A stretch of 64,000 bases of DNA from an uncultured Dyadobacter sp. (GTDB lineage: Bacteria > Bacteroidota > Bacteroidia > Cytophagales > Spirosomataceae), in assembly GCF_946482605.1 (NCBI RefSeq), contig NZ_CAMLSE010000037.1:1-64000 (forward strand). The letters run 5' to 3'. The translations under genes were made by a program, and so were the position numbers. Positions 53,151-61,925 of the stretch are shown here, in pieces (the stretch's first letter is position 1; each line of letters starts with the position of its first letter). A model generated the notes under the pieces. The model ran no database searches. It was not told the DNA's origin and worked only from the letters and a program-made list of their open reading frames with translations.

Positions 53151-55025
53151 ATGAAATTGAAATATAAAAGTCTATTGCTAATTGCCTTGCTGGGCGGAGG
53201 ACTTGCGTCGTGCGACACTGACTTTCTGGATGTGACGCCGCCAACGGAAATCCCGAGCGAAGAAGCATGGAAAGACGGTGCTTTGGCAGAAGGTTTTGTA
53301 ACAGGTATTTACCAGGGATTGCAGCAGGGTGGTTTCAGCGAACAAATGCTGGCCTCGCTGACCGACGAATCGGTATTTACCCACACCGGCCGTAACATCA
53401 ATACCGTAAACGAAGGTAGTTTGAGCCCGTCCAACCTCGGTTGGGTGGATGATACCTACGGTTGGGGACCGATGTACACCCGTATCCGCGCTACCAACAT
53501 CGCGCTATCTAACCTGGCAACCGCTACATTCGCTGATGAGACGTTGAAATCCCGCCTGAAAGGAGAAGCCTACTTCCTTCGTGCCTATTATTACCAACAG
53601 CTGATTCGCTACTACGGTGCAGTGCCGATCATCAAAAAAGTATACGCGCTGAACGAAGACTACTCCGTTCCCCGTAATACCTGGGACGAATGCGTGAAGC
53701 AGATCGTGAGCGATGCGGATAGCGCTGCATTGCTGCTGGATGGTAAAAACCTTGCGAAAGGTCGCGCTACGAAAGCGGCTGCATTGGCGCTGAAATCGCG
53801 TGTGCTGCTTTATGCTGCGAGTGATTTGCACGACGTGCCTACGATGAAAGCGAAATCGGCCGTACTGGCCGGATTCTCGAACCCGGAATTCCTCGGTTCT
53901 CCTTCGGGTGACCGCAAGGCGCGCTGGACAGCGGCACAGGCTGCTGCCAAAGCGGCCCTGGATGCTGCCGGTAGCGGTTACAAGCTCAACCTGACCGCTC
54001 CCGTAACGGCGGAACAGGGCAGACTGAACTACATTTCCCTCGCAATGGCCGGTGCCTCTGCCGACAAAACGCTCGACGCTTCGGCGAACGACATCGTTTT
54101 CGGACGCTATTTCACGCCAAGCCAAAACGAAGGTGCACGCCAGACCGGTTTGAACAACGGTCCGAACGGTTACCACAACTGGGCTGGTAACACGCCGATC
54201 GGAACGCTCGTGGACGATTACGAAATGATGGATGGAACTGCATTCTCCTGGACTAACCCTACTCACAAAGCGAACCCGTACACAAACCGCGACCCACGTT
54301 TCTACGCCACTGTCATGTACGACGGTGCTACCTGGAAACCGCGGCCTTCCGATGCGAAAGACCCTGCAAACCAGATCCAGACCGGTGCATATGACCTTCT
54401 GGACGACAAAGGAGCGTTGTTTAACCGCAAAGGACTCGATACCCGCAGCAGCTCTATCGAAGACTGGAACGGAAGCCGCACCGGTTACTACATGCGTAAG
54501 TTCATCGATCCGAACCCAGGTTTGTACGACAACACCGACCGCCAGAATATCCCCTGGCCGTTCATTCGGGTAACCGAGCTGGTGTTCAACTACATCGAAA
54601 CGAGCATCGAGGTAGGTGACGACGCTATCGCATTGGAATGGTTGAACAAGATCCGTTTCCGTGCCGGTATGCCTGCATTAAAAGCATCGGGAGCTGCATT
54701 GAAAGAGGCTTATCGTCACGAAAAGCGCATTGAAATGGCTTACGAAGAGCAACGTTACCACGATGCGCGTCGCTGGATGATCGCACCGACTACGCTGGGC
54801 CGTTCGCTGCAGTACATTAACGTGATCGGCAAGTTCAAGGCTGGAAAAACAATGAAGGAGCCATATCACTACGATCCAACGGTTTATGACTATACTTACA
54901 CACCAGTGGAAGAGAAGTCTCACGAGAACCGGAAATGGGTTGACAAAATGTATTTCCGTCCATTCAGCCGCGACGAAATGAACCGTAACGCGAAACTGAT
55001 CCAAAATCCGGATTACGATAAATAG
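53151..55025 (+). CDS. SusD/RagB outer-membrane lipoprotein (third)
   Basis: This is a 624-residue protein, longer than the 480-500 residues of the other two SusD proteins here. The lipobox is LASC (Cys21). SusD signatures are DFLDVTPPTEIPSEEAWKDG, GEAYFLRAYYYQQLIRYYGAVPII, PFIRVTELVFNYIETSIEV, and AYRHEKRIEMAYEEQRYHDARRWM. It contains a long central insertion around residues 230-330. It pairs with the SusC ending 13 bp upstream. The large size suggests a larger or different ligand surface. Confidence 0.9.
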   Translation: MKLKYKSLLLIALLGGGLASCDTDFLDVTPPTEIPSEEAWKDGALAEGFVTGIYQGLQQGGFSEQMLASLTDESVFTHTGRNINTVNEGSLSPSNLGWVDDTYGWGPMYTRIRATNIALSNLATATFADETLKSRLKGEAYFLRAYYYQQLIRYYGAVPIIKKVYALNEDYSVPRNTWDECVKQIVSDADSAALLLDGKNLAKGRATKAAALALKSRVLLYAASDLHDVPTMKAKSAVLAGFSNPEFLGSPSGDRKARWTAAQAAAKAALDAAGSGYKLNLTAPVTAEQGRLNYISLAMAGASADKTLDASANDIVFGRYFTPSQNEGARQTGLNNGPNGYHNWAGNTPIGTLVDDYEMMDGTAFSWTNPTHKANPYTNRDPRFYATVMYDGATWKPRPSDAKDPANQIQTGAYDLLDDKGALFNRKGLDTRSSSIEDWNGSRTGYYMRKFIDPNPGLYDNTDRQNIPWPFIRVTELVFNYIETSIEVGDDAIALEWLNKIRFRAGMPALKASGAALKEAYRHEKRIEMAYEEQRYHDARRWMIAPTTLGRSLQYINVIGKFKAGKTMKEPYHYDPTVYDYTYTPVEEKSHENRKWVDKMYFRPFSRDEMNRNAKLIQNPDYDK

Positions 55026-55116
55026 ATCTGTTTTATTGACTAATTTTACTGAAACTATGTCTTGGCGTTCAAGGCATAGTTTCTTTTTTACTCCCTTTTA
55101 ACTCTTCATTCCTGTC

Positions 55117-58100
55117 ATGAAGCAAATATGGCCCCTGAAAGCAGGCAGCATGGCTCTGATCGCAGCTGTTATACTTTCCGGTTGTAATAAATCCTCCCAG
55201 TCCGAAGAAAAAAGAGAAGGCGCCGGTGGGCCACCGCTTTTCACGCTCCTCTCTCCCGGGCAAACCAAGATCGATTTTGCCAATACATTGACCGAAGGTT
55301 TGAATACCAACGTGCTGATGTATGAATACTTCTATAACGGAGGAGGGGTAGCCGTGGGCGACCTGAATGGTGATGGCCTGGACGATATCTATTTTACGGG
55401 CAACATGGTTCCCAATAAACTTTACCTTAATAAGGGTAAAATGGTGTTTGAGGACATTACCAATTTGGCGCAGGTGGGTGGAAGAGAGCATCCCTGGAAA
55501 ACGGGGGTGACGATGGCGGATGTAAATGGAGACGGTAAGCTGGATATTTACGTCTGCTATTCAGGGGCTGTTTCCCCCGAGAGCCTGAAAGACCAGCTAT
55601 TCATCAACAAAGGCAATAATGCCCAGGGCGTACCGCAGTTTGCGGAAATGGCTGAGCAATATGGTCTGGCCACGCCAAGTAACAGCACGCAGGCAGCATT
55701 CTTCGACTTCGATAAAGACGGAGATCTTGATATGTTCCTGCTCAATCATAACCCCAAGGCACTTCCTATTCTCGATGAAGCCAGCACGGCCGATATTCTT
55801 AAAAAAGAAGACCCGGTGACCGGTGTAAGGCTTTTTCGGAACGATCCGCAAAGCGGCGTCCCGCATTTTACCGACATTACCAGGAAAGCGGGCATTCACA
55901 GCTCGCAGCTGACCTACGGCCTGGGTATTGGTATCGCCGACATCAATCAAGATGGCTGGCAGGACATGTATATTTCCAACGACTACTCTGTTCCCGACTT
56001 CCTGTACATTAATAATGGAAACGGGACTTTTACCGATGTTTTGAAAAGCAGCATCGGGCATACTTCCCATTCGTCGATGGGGAACGATATAGCCGATTTC
56101 AACAATGACGGTCTGCCGGATATTTTCACATTGGACATGCTCCCGGAAGACAACCGGCGCCAGAAGCTGCTCACAGGGCTCGACAACTACGAATTGTTTG
56201 ATTTTAATGTGAAAATGGGCTTCCATCATCAGTACATGCGGAATATGCTGCAATTGAACGAAGGGCTGGGTAAGGGAACAAAAGACCTGGTTTTTTCAGA
56301 GATCGGGCAATTGTCCGGTGTTTCGAATACGGACTGGAGCTGGGCATCGCTTTTCGCAGATTACGACAATGATGGCTGGAAAGACCTGTTTATCACCAAT
56401 GGAAACCTCCGCGATTTTACAAACATGGATTTTGTCAAATTCATGGGAGATCATTTGAAGCGGATAGAGGGGAAGGTGAAGCGGGAAGATGTGCTGGAAC
56501 TGGTTTACAAGATGCCGTCTTCAAATATGAAGAACTATCTTTTTCAGAATAAAAGAGACCTTACTTTTACGAACGTCGCCGACAGCTGGGGACTCGGTGA
56601 AATCTCCAACAGCGGAGGCGCCGCTTACGCAGACCTGGACAACGATGGCGACCTCGACCTGGTCGTCAATAATATCAACAAACCTGCATTCATTTACCAG
56701 AATGAGGGGGAAAAGCATTTGAAAAACAGCTACCTCAAAGTGAAGCTCGCAGGTAGCGGTCAAAACAGCCAGGGCCTCGGAGCGAAGGTTACTATTTACC
56801 GGAAAGGGCAACAGCAATATCTTGAGCAAATGCCTACCCGCGGTTACCAGTCAAGTGTGTCGCCGGTATTGCATTTCGGATTGGGTAAGGACGGAGTGAT
56901 AGATTCGCTGGTCGTTACCTGGCTGGATGGCAAGCAGGAGCGGGTTGTGAATCCCGCGACCAACGCCTTGCTATCGCTTTCCGAGTCAAATGCAAAGCCG
57001 GCACGCCGGGTAGCGAGCCAGATTGCTCCGCTATTCACGCCGGTTGCATCGCCGATTGCATTCAAAAGTCCGGGTATCAGGACCAACGACTTCAAACGTC
57101 AGCCATTGATGATCAATCCGCTGTCGTTTTCCGGCCCTTGCCTGAAAAAGGGAGATGTGAATGGTGATGGGTTGGAAGATGTATTTGTGGGTGGAGGATC
57201 AGGCGAGGCTGCCAGACTATATGTCCAGCAAAAAGGCGGGGCATTTACCATGAAGCCGGTCCCCGCTTTTGAAGCTGACAAACTGAGCGAGGATACCGAC
57301 GCATTGTTTTTTGATGCCGATGGCGATGGCGCGCAGGATTTGTTCGTATGCAGCGGCGGATACGCGAGCTTTATGCCGGAGGATCCCTTGCTGCAAAGCA
57401 GACTGTACCTGAACGACGGCAAGGGTAACCTGACCAGGAGCACGGGCGCATTGCCCGCGATGCTCACGAGCGCCAGCTGTGTACGTGCGGCTGATATCAA
57501 TGGAGACGGAAAGCCGGATTTGTTTGTCGGTGGACGCGTTATTCCCGGGCGCTACCCCGAAACACCCCGGAGCTACGTGCTTCTCAACGACGGCAAGGGC
57601 AAATTTACCGACCAGACGGCTCGTTTCTCGCCGGAGCTGGAACGTGTCGGCCTGGTTACCGACGCGGCATGGACAGACCTGAACGGCGACAAAAAAGCCG
57701 ACCTGGTAGTGGTAGGGGAATGGATGCCGGTAACTGTATTCATCAACAATAATGGAAAGCTGGAAAATAAAACCACCGATTATTTTGAAAAACCTTATAC
57801 AGGCTGGTGGAACAAAATTCTGGTTGAAGACCTGAATGGGGACGGAAAGGAAGACCTGGTGATCGGAAATATGGGGACGAATACCCAATGCAAGGCCAGC
57901 GATAGCGAACCCGTGGAAATGATCTACAAGGACTTTGATGACAATGGCTCGGTTGATCCCGTGATGAGTTTTTATATCCAGGGGAAAAGCTATCCTTATG
58001 TGACACGTGACGAAATGCTGGACCAGATGAGCATTATGCGTACCCGTTTCCAGGACTACAAGGGTTATGCCGACGCAACGGTGAAGGAAATCTTCACGCC

Positions 58101-58503
58101 CGATGAGCTAAAAGGAGCTCAGGAACTGAAAGCCACTTACCTGAAAACCGCCTATTTTGAGCGGGCTGCTAATGGGAAGTTCGCCGAGAAGGTCTTACCG
58201 CTGGAAGTGCAGGTATCACCGGTTTACAGCATTACCGCGCTGGATTATGACGGTGATGGGAAAAAAGACCTGCTGCTATGTGGTAACATTAGTAAAGCAC
58301 GGCTGCGTTTCGGAAAATACGACGCCAATTATGGCATTTTGCTGAAAGGTAACGGCGCAGGTACATTCGGGTACCTCAGTCAGGAAAAGTCTGGTTTTGC
58401 GCTCAAAGGCGATGTCAGAAGTGTATTGCCGCTTGGAAACAAGCTATTGTTCGGAATTAATCAACAGGAAATAAAAGCATATCAAATTGGCAAAGTTCAG
58501 TAA
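55117..58503 (+). CDS. Giant VCBS/FG-GAP and ASPIC/UnbV-domain lipoprotein
   Basis: This is a 1,128-residue lipoprotein with lipobox LSGC (Cys23). At least thirteen FG-GAP/VCBS calcium loops of the form D-x-N/D-x-D-G-x-x-D are visible: seven in the first half (DLNGDGLDD, DVNGDGKLD, DFDKDGDLD, DINQDGWQD and others) and six in the second. They imply one or two integrin-like beta-propellers. An ASPIC/UnbV domain lies between the halves (LGAKVTIYRKGQQQYLEQMPTRGYQ, VTWLDGKQE). Such proteins often accompany SusCD genes in Bacteroidota, and their function is unknown. Surface binding of a ligand or partner is inference. It lies 91 bp after SusD and overlaps the next gene. Confidence 0.85.
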   Translation: MKQIWPLKAGSMALIAAVILSGCNKSSQSEEKREGAGGPPLFTLLSPGQTKIDFANTLTEGLNTNVLMYEYFYNGGGVAVGDLNGDGLDDIYFTGNMVPNKLYLNKGKMVFEDITNLAQVGGREHPWKTGVTMADVNGDGKLDIYVCYSGAVSPESLKDQLFINKGNNAQGVPQFAEMAEQYGLATPSNSTQAAFFDFDKDGDLDMFLLNHNPKALPILDEASTADILKKEDPVTGVRLFRNDPQSGVPHFTDITRKAGIHSSQLTYGLGIGIADINQDGWQDMYISNDYSVPDFLYINNGNGTFTDVLKSSIGHTSHSSMGNDIADFNNDGLPDIFTLDMLPEDNRRQKLLTGLDNYELFDFNVKMGFHHQYMRNMLQLNEGLGKGTKDLVFSEIGQLSGVSNTDWSWASLFADYDNDGWKDLFITNGNLRDFTNMDFVKFMGDHLKRIEGKVKREDVLELVYKMPSSNMKNYLFQNKRDLTFTNVADSWGLGEISNSGGAAYADLDNDGDLDLVVNNINKPAFIYQNEGEKHLKNSYLKVKLAGSGQNSQGLGAKVTIYRKGQQQYLEQMPTRGYQSSVSPVLHFGLGKDGVIDSLVVTWLDGKQERVVNPATNALLSLSESNAKPARRVASQIAPLFTPVASPIAFKSPGIRTNDFKRQPLMINPLSFSGPCLKKGDVNGDGLEDVFVGGGSGEAARLYVQQKGGAFTMKPVPAFEADKLSEDTDALFFDADGDGAQDLFVCSGGYASFMPEDPLLQSRLYLNDGKGNLTRSTGALPAMLTSASCVRAADINGDGKPDLFVGGRVIPGRYPETPRSYVLLNDGKGKFTDQTARFSPELERVGLVTDAAWTDLNGDKKADLVVVGEWMPVTVFINNNGKLENKTTDYFEKPYTGWWNKILVEDLNGDGKEDLVIGNMGTNTQCKASDSEPVEMIYKDFDDNGSVDPVMSFYIQGKSYPYVTRDEMLDQMSIMRTRFQDYKGYADATVKEIFTPDELKGAQELKATYLKTAYFERAANGKFAEKVLPLEVQVSPVYSITALDYDGDGKKDLLLCGNISKARLRFGKYDANYGILLKGNGAGTFGYLSQEKSGFALKGDVRSVLPLGNKLLFGINQQEIKAYQIGKVQ

Positions 58504-59818
58504 TCCTCTCCTTGCTATTCTTCTGACTGTTGCCTGGGTGGCGTGCAAAAGGAGCGAATCGAAAAAAGAGATCAGCCCGGACGTGATCGGGCAGGTGACA
58601 TTGCAGATGACCGACGTCATGGTGCATGACGTGACAAACCCTCCGTTGGGTGCCCGTTTCTATTCCTATGCCTGCCTCGCAGGTTACGAAGTCGTGGCGC
58701 AGCATGAGAAAGCATATCCGAGCATGCACGGCGTTCTGAACGACTTCCCCGAGATTGAAAAGCCAAAGGTGGAGGAATACTCCTATCAGCTTGCTACTGC
58801 ACTCGCCATGCTGGAAACTGCTAAAAAAATGCAGCCGTCGGGTGCATTGCATCAGAAATACCAGCAAAGCCTGATCGACTCCTGCAAGAAAATCGGTTTT
58901 TGCGAAGAAGTGATAGTTGGATCTCAGGAATATGCGTCGGCGATTAGCAAGCAGATCCTGAAATATGCCAAAGCGGACCGTTACAATAAAATCAGCAATT
59001 TCCCGAGGTATGAACCGCACGGTGGGCCAGGGACCTGGTACCCGACACCGCCGGGCTATTTTCCACCGGTTGAGCCCTATTTCAAAACAGTTCGCCCGTT
59101 CACATTAGACTCGGCTTCACAATTCCGTCCCGAACCGCCTGTTGCGTTTTCAGAGTCCAAAAATTCGGATTTCTTTAAATTAATGAAACAGAACTACGAC
59201 GACCAGAAGGAACCCGAGCATCGGGTTATAGCTGCTTTTTGGGACTGTAATCCATTCGCATTGGAAAATAAGGGGCATTTATTGGTGGGGATGAAGAAAA
59301 TCTCCCCGGGCGCGCATTGGATGGGCATTACCGACATTGCTTGCCGCCAGGCCAAAACAGATTTTGCAAAGACCATGCTCATCAACACAGCGGTAGCAAT
59401 CGGCCTCATGGATGGCTTTATGACATGCTGGGACGAGAAATACCGGAGCAACCGCATCCGCCCGGAGACGGCCATCCGAAAACTCATCGACCCAACCTGG
59501 ACGCCGTTTTTGCAGACACCGCCTTTCCCGGAATACCTCAGCGGGCATTCGGTCATATCCACCGCGGCTGCGGTGATACTCACGCACTATTTCGGCGATA
59601 ACTTTGCCTATACAGATACGGTTGAGGAGCGGTTTAACCTCAAAGCCCGTCCGTTTAAGTCATTCATGGCTGCGGCCAACGAATCGGGAATGTCCCGGTT
59701 TTACGGGGGTATTCACTTTATGGACGCGATCGAGAACGGTCAAAAGCAGGGTGAACAGGTAGGCCAATGGGTAGTCACAACGCTGGGGGATAAAACAACG
59801 GCGATGTCAGGAAAATGA
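58487..59818 (+). CDS. Vanadium-dependent haloperoxidase-like (PAP2) lipoprotein, copy 2, TTG start
   Basis: This is a 443-residue lipoprotein. TTG 58487 is the only usable start: a stop lies 15 bp upstream in frame, and the first in-frame ATG would remove the signal peptide with lipobox WVAC (Cys20). The gene therefore overlaps the VCBS stop by 17 bp, which suggests translational coupling. The haloperoxidase/PAP2 motifs are complete: DEKYRSNRIRPET, PEYLSGHSVIST and SRFYGGIHFMDA, plus GGPGTWYPTPPGYFPPVEP. It shares the family plan with copy 1 at 48033-49382 on the other side of the SusCD-VCBS genes. It ends 12 bp inside the convergent patatin gene. Confidence 0.82.
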   Translation: MAKFSNPLLAILLTVAWVACKRSESKKEISPDVIGQVTLQMTDVMVHDVTNPPLGARFYSYACLAGYEVVAQHEKAYPSMHGVLNDFPEIEKPKVEEYSYQLATALAMLETAKKMQPSGALHQKYQQSLIDSCKKIGFCEEVIVGSQEYASAISKQILKYAKADRYNKISNFPRYEPHGGPGTWYPTPPGYFPPVEPYFKTVRPFTLDSASQFRPEPPVAFSESKNSDFFKLMKQNYDDQKEPEHRVIAAFWDCNPFALENKGHLLVGMKKISPGAHWMGITDIACRQAKTDFAKTMLINTAVAIGLMDGFMTCWDEKYRSNRIRPETAIRKLIDPTWTPFLQTPPFPEYLSGHSVISTAAAVILTHYFGDNFAYTDTVEERFNLKARPFKSFMAAANESGMSRFYGGIHFMDAIENGQKQGEQVGQWVVTTLGDKTTAMSGK

Positions 59819-60565
59819 AATTCCGCGATCGTTAAGTAAAGTTTTGGTGAATGTGTAACCCACTTCAAATAGCTGGTCGGCTTTCCTGAAATCAAAAATA
59901 CTGAAACGGCTCAATGCCGGCGGTTCGATCTGTAAATCGCATCTCGCAAACCGCGCTCTTGTTTTGGTATGCATGGCCAGGATCAGGCTTCGGTAAACGA
60001 TCTCGGTAGTTCGTTTCAATGGTTTGTCCAGATTAAACGGGTTGCAATGGCTGCCGATGGTATAGTCGGCCTCGTTCAGGATGGGCTCGACAGGCATATT
60101 ATTGAGCACACCCCCGTCGACCAGCTCGCGCCCCTGATAATGCATAGGGCTGAAAAGGCCGGGAATGCAGCAGGACGACAGAACCGGCAATGCCAGCTCT
60201 CCGTTCCTGAAATGTACTTCTTCGCCGGATACAATGTCGGTTGCGGTCACGACCAGGGGCGTTTTGAGCGATTCGAAAGTGTTTTCAGGAATGAATTTGC
60301 GGAACACTTCTTCCATTTTGCGCATATGCAGCAAGCCATTCGCACCCAGCCCGAATCTCAAATATGGATAAAAACTCGTTTCGCGAATGATTTTTAGTAT
60401 ATCCGGCGGAGTATAGCCATATGCCAGCATGGCGCCCACGAATGCCCCCGAGCTCGTCGCGCTGATCGTATCCGCCGCAATACCCGCTTCAATGAGTGCT
60501 TGCACAACGCCAATGTGCGCGATTCCCCTCGCGCCTCCGCCTGAAAGGACCAAGCCGGTTTTCAT
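59807..60565 (-). CDS. Patatin-like phospholipase
   Basis: This is a 252-residue cytoplasmic patatin-family lipid hydrolase. The oxyanion loop is LVLSGGGARGIAHIGVV (residues 5-21). The nucleophile Ser38 sits in ATSSG, a variant of the usual G-x-S-x-G in which the first Gly is Ala. The dyad Asp150 is in LVDGGVLNNMPV. The C-terminal part is complete for this short bacterial class. It would release fatty acids from phospholipids or other esters. Its ATG overlaps the stop of a broken PIN-toxin gene (ATGA), and its 3' end overlaps the convergent haloperoxidase gene. Confidence 0.88.
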   Translation of the reverse strand: MKTGLVLSGGGARGIAHIGVVQALIEAGIAADTISATSSGAFVGAMLAYGYTPPDILKIIRETSFYPYLRFGLGANGLLHMRKMEEVFRKFIPENTFESLKTPLVVTATDIVSGEEVHFRNGELALPVLSSCCIPGLFSPMHYQGRELVDGGVLNNMPVEPILNEADYTIGSHCNPFNLDKPLKRTTEIVYRSLILAMHTKTRARFARCDLQIEPPALSRFSIFDFRKADQLFEVGYTFTKTLLNDRGISFS

Positions 60566-60731
60566 GAGATTGGGAGGATTTGCAATTCTTCGATCCTTTC
60601 GAAATGCTTCACATTTAAGGTAGCAAGCAGCAGGCTATAATGCATAGCTGTGGCGGGAATTGGCTTTGTCGGATTTACGGAAAAAAATCGATGAGAATAG
60701 AGGTGTCAACAAGTACTAGCTTTTTCGCCAT
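60562..60731 (-). pseudogene. Decayed PIN-domain (VapC-type) toxin
   Basis: From ATG 60731 the sequence reads MAKKLVLVDTSILIDFF, the standard PIN-domain opening with its first metal-binding Asp (VDTS). A run of seven T then shifts the frame into a stop. With six T the frame would continue RKSDKA. In another frame, the last ~35 codons read IPATAMHYSLLLATLNVKHFERIEELQIL, which matches the end of VapC proteins. About 75-80 central codons are missing. The gene is thus a remnant with a deletion and a frameshift. Its start overlaps the antitoxin stop and its end overlaps the patatin start. Confidence 0.72.
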
Positions 60732-60946
60732 TGGTCAATTGCCTTTCTAGTTTCTTCAATCGTTTTAATTTGATTTTCGGAGAACGTTGGGGCTGACAGC
60801 AGGAACTCTTCAAGTGAATTGTCGATAGCGTTTTTTTCAAGGCGATCAAGTTCAGCTCTCAGTTGTCTGCGCTGATGGTCTGACAAACCTCTGATCTGGG
60901 TTAGTAGTTGATCGAATTGTATGTCCTTCTCGGTGTGCATATTCAA
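60716..60946 (-). CDS. Antitoxin-like small protein (VapB position)
   Basis: This is a 76-residue charged helical protein (FDQLLTQIRGLSDHQRRQLRAELDRLEKN, then TIEETRKAIDQWRKS). Its 3' end overlaps the start of the broken PIN toxin by 16 bp, the usual antitoxin-toxin geometry. The alternative start is ATG 60940. No DNA-binding fold is obvious by eye. As the toxin is decayed, this may be an orphan antitoxin that can still neutralise related toxins. Confidence 0.6.
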   Translation of the reverse strand: MNMHTEKDIQFDQLLTQIRGLSDHQRRQLRAELDRLEKNAIDNSLEEFLLSAPTFSENQIKTIEETRKAIDQWRKS

Positions 60947-60966
60947 ATATAACGAAAGTCTTGCAT

Positions 60967-61815
60967 TTACTCAACCAGAAAATCCCTCAGCATCCCCCTT
61001 TCCCGCACCCTTACGCCCTTCTCCGTATGCTCCACTACCGCCGCCTCATACAAAGGATCGTGTTCGAAGAGTAGAATGCATTGGTCATCCACGGCCTGTT
61101 TTAACACCTGCTGCTTTTCATCCATCGTTTGTAACGGACGCATGTCGTAGCTCATGATCCACGGAATCGGAATGTGGAATGATGAGGGAATGAGGTCGGC
61201 GCAGTAGATGATTTTTTGCGCTTTGTAATGAATAACAGGAAGCATCATTTGCTCGGTATGCCCGTCGACAGTGATCAGGTCCATCGATGTGAATGGCGAC
61301 TGTCCCTGGTCAATGAATCTCAGTTGACCGGATTCCTGCAATGGAAGTATATTTTCCTTCAAAAAGGAAGCCTTTTCCCTGGGATTGGGGTATGTGGCCC
61401 ACTCCCAATGCGCTTTATTGGACCAATAGGTAGCTTTCGGGAAAGTAGGAAGCAGCATAGAACCGTCCCGATTGAAGCGAACCGCTCCTCCCACATGATC
61501 AAAATGCAGGTGCGTTAGCAAAACATCCGTAATATCCTCCGGGCTGTATCCTTTTTCTTGTATGGATGCTAGCAAAGTGGCCTCGCCGTGCAGGTCGTAA
61601 TGACTGAAAAATTTATCGTCCTGTTTGTCGCCCATGCCGGTGTCGACGAGAATCAGTTTATCGCCGTCTTCAATGAGCACGCAGCGCATGGCCCAGGAAC
61701 AGAGATTTTTTTCATCGGCAGGGTTCTGCTTGTTCCACAGCACTTTCGGGACTACGCCGAACATAGCGCCTCCGTCCAGTTTGAAAAAGCCTGTGTCGAT
61801 GATGTGGATTTTCAT
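60967..61815 (-). CDS. MBL-fold metallohydrolase (lactonase-like)
   Basis: This is a 282-residue metallo-beta-lactamase-fold enzyme without a signal peptide. The zinc motif is THLHFDHVGG, giving His102, His104, Asp106 and His107. Later ligands are probably in TVDGHTEQMMLPVI and YCADLIPSSFHI. VLIEDGDKLILVDTGMGDK is the typical preceding strand. The layout resembles AHL lactonases and other members that lack a CoA- or glutathione-specific signature. The substrate is unknown. It is divergent from the GH92 gene and 20 bp upstream of the antitoxin gene on the same strand. Confidence 0.85.
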   Translation of the reverse strand: MKIHIIDTGFFKLDGGAMFGVVPKVLWNKQNPADEKNLCSWAMRCVLIEDGDKLILVDTGMGDKQDDKFFSHYDLHGEATLLASIQEKGYSPEDITDVLLTHLHFDHVGGAVRFNRDGSMLLPTFPKATYWSNKAHWEWATYPNPREKASFLKENILPLQESGQLRFIDQGQSPFTSMDLITVDGHTEQMMLPVIHYKAQKIIYCADLIPSSFHIPIPWIMSYDMRPLQTMDEKQQVLKQAVDDQCILLFEHDPLYEAAVVEHTEKGVRVRERGMLRDFLVE

Positions 61816-61925
61816 AAGGGGATATTGAATTAAATCGTCCTGATCAATGGAATTGCAACATTCTATCGGTCTAACATACCATTATTTTTTCGATCTTCCT
61901 GCCTGAATTAACAACAAGCCCAGCT

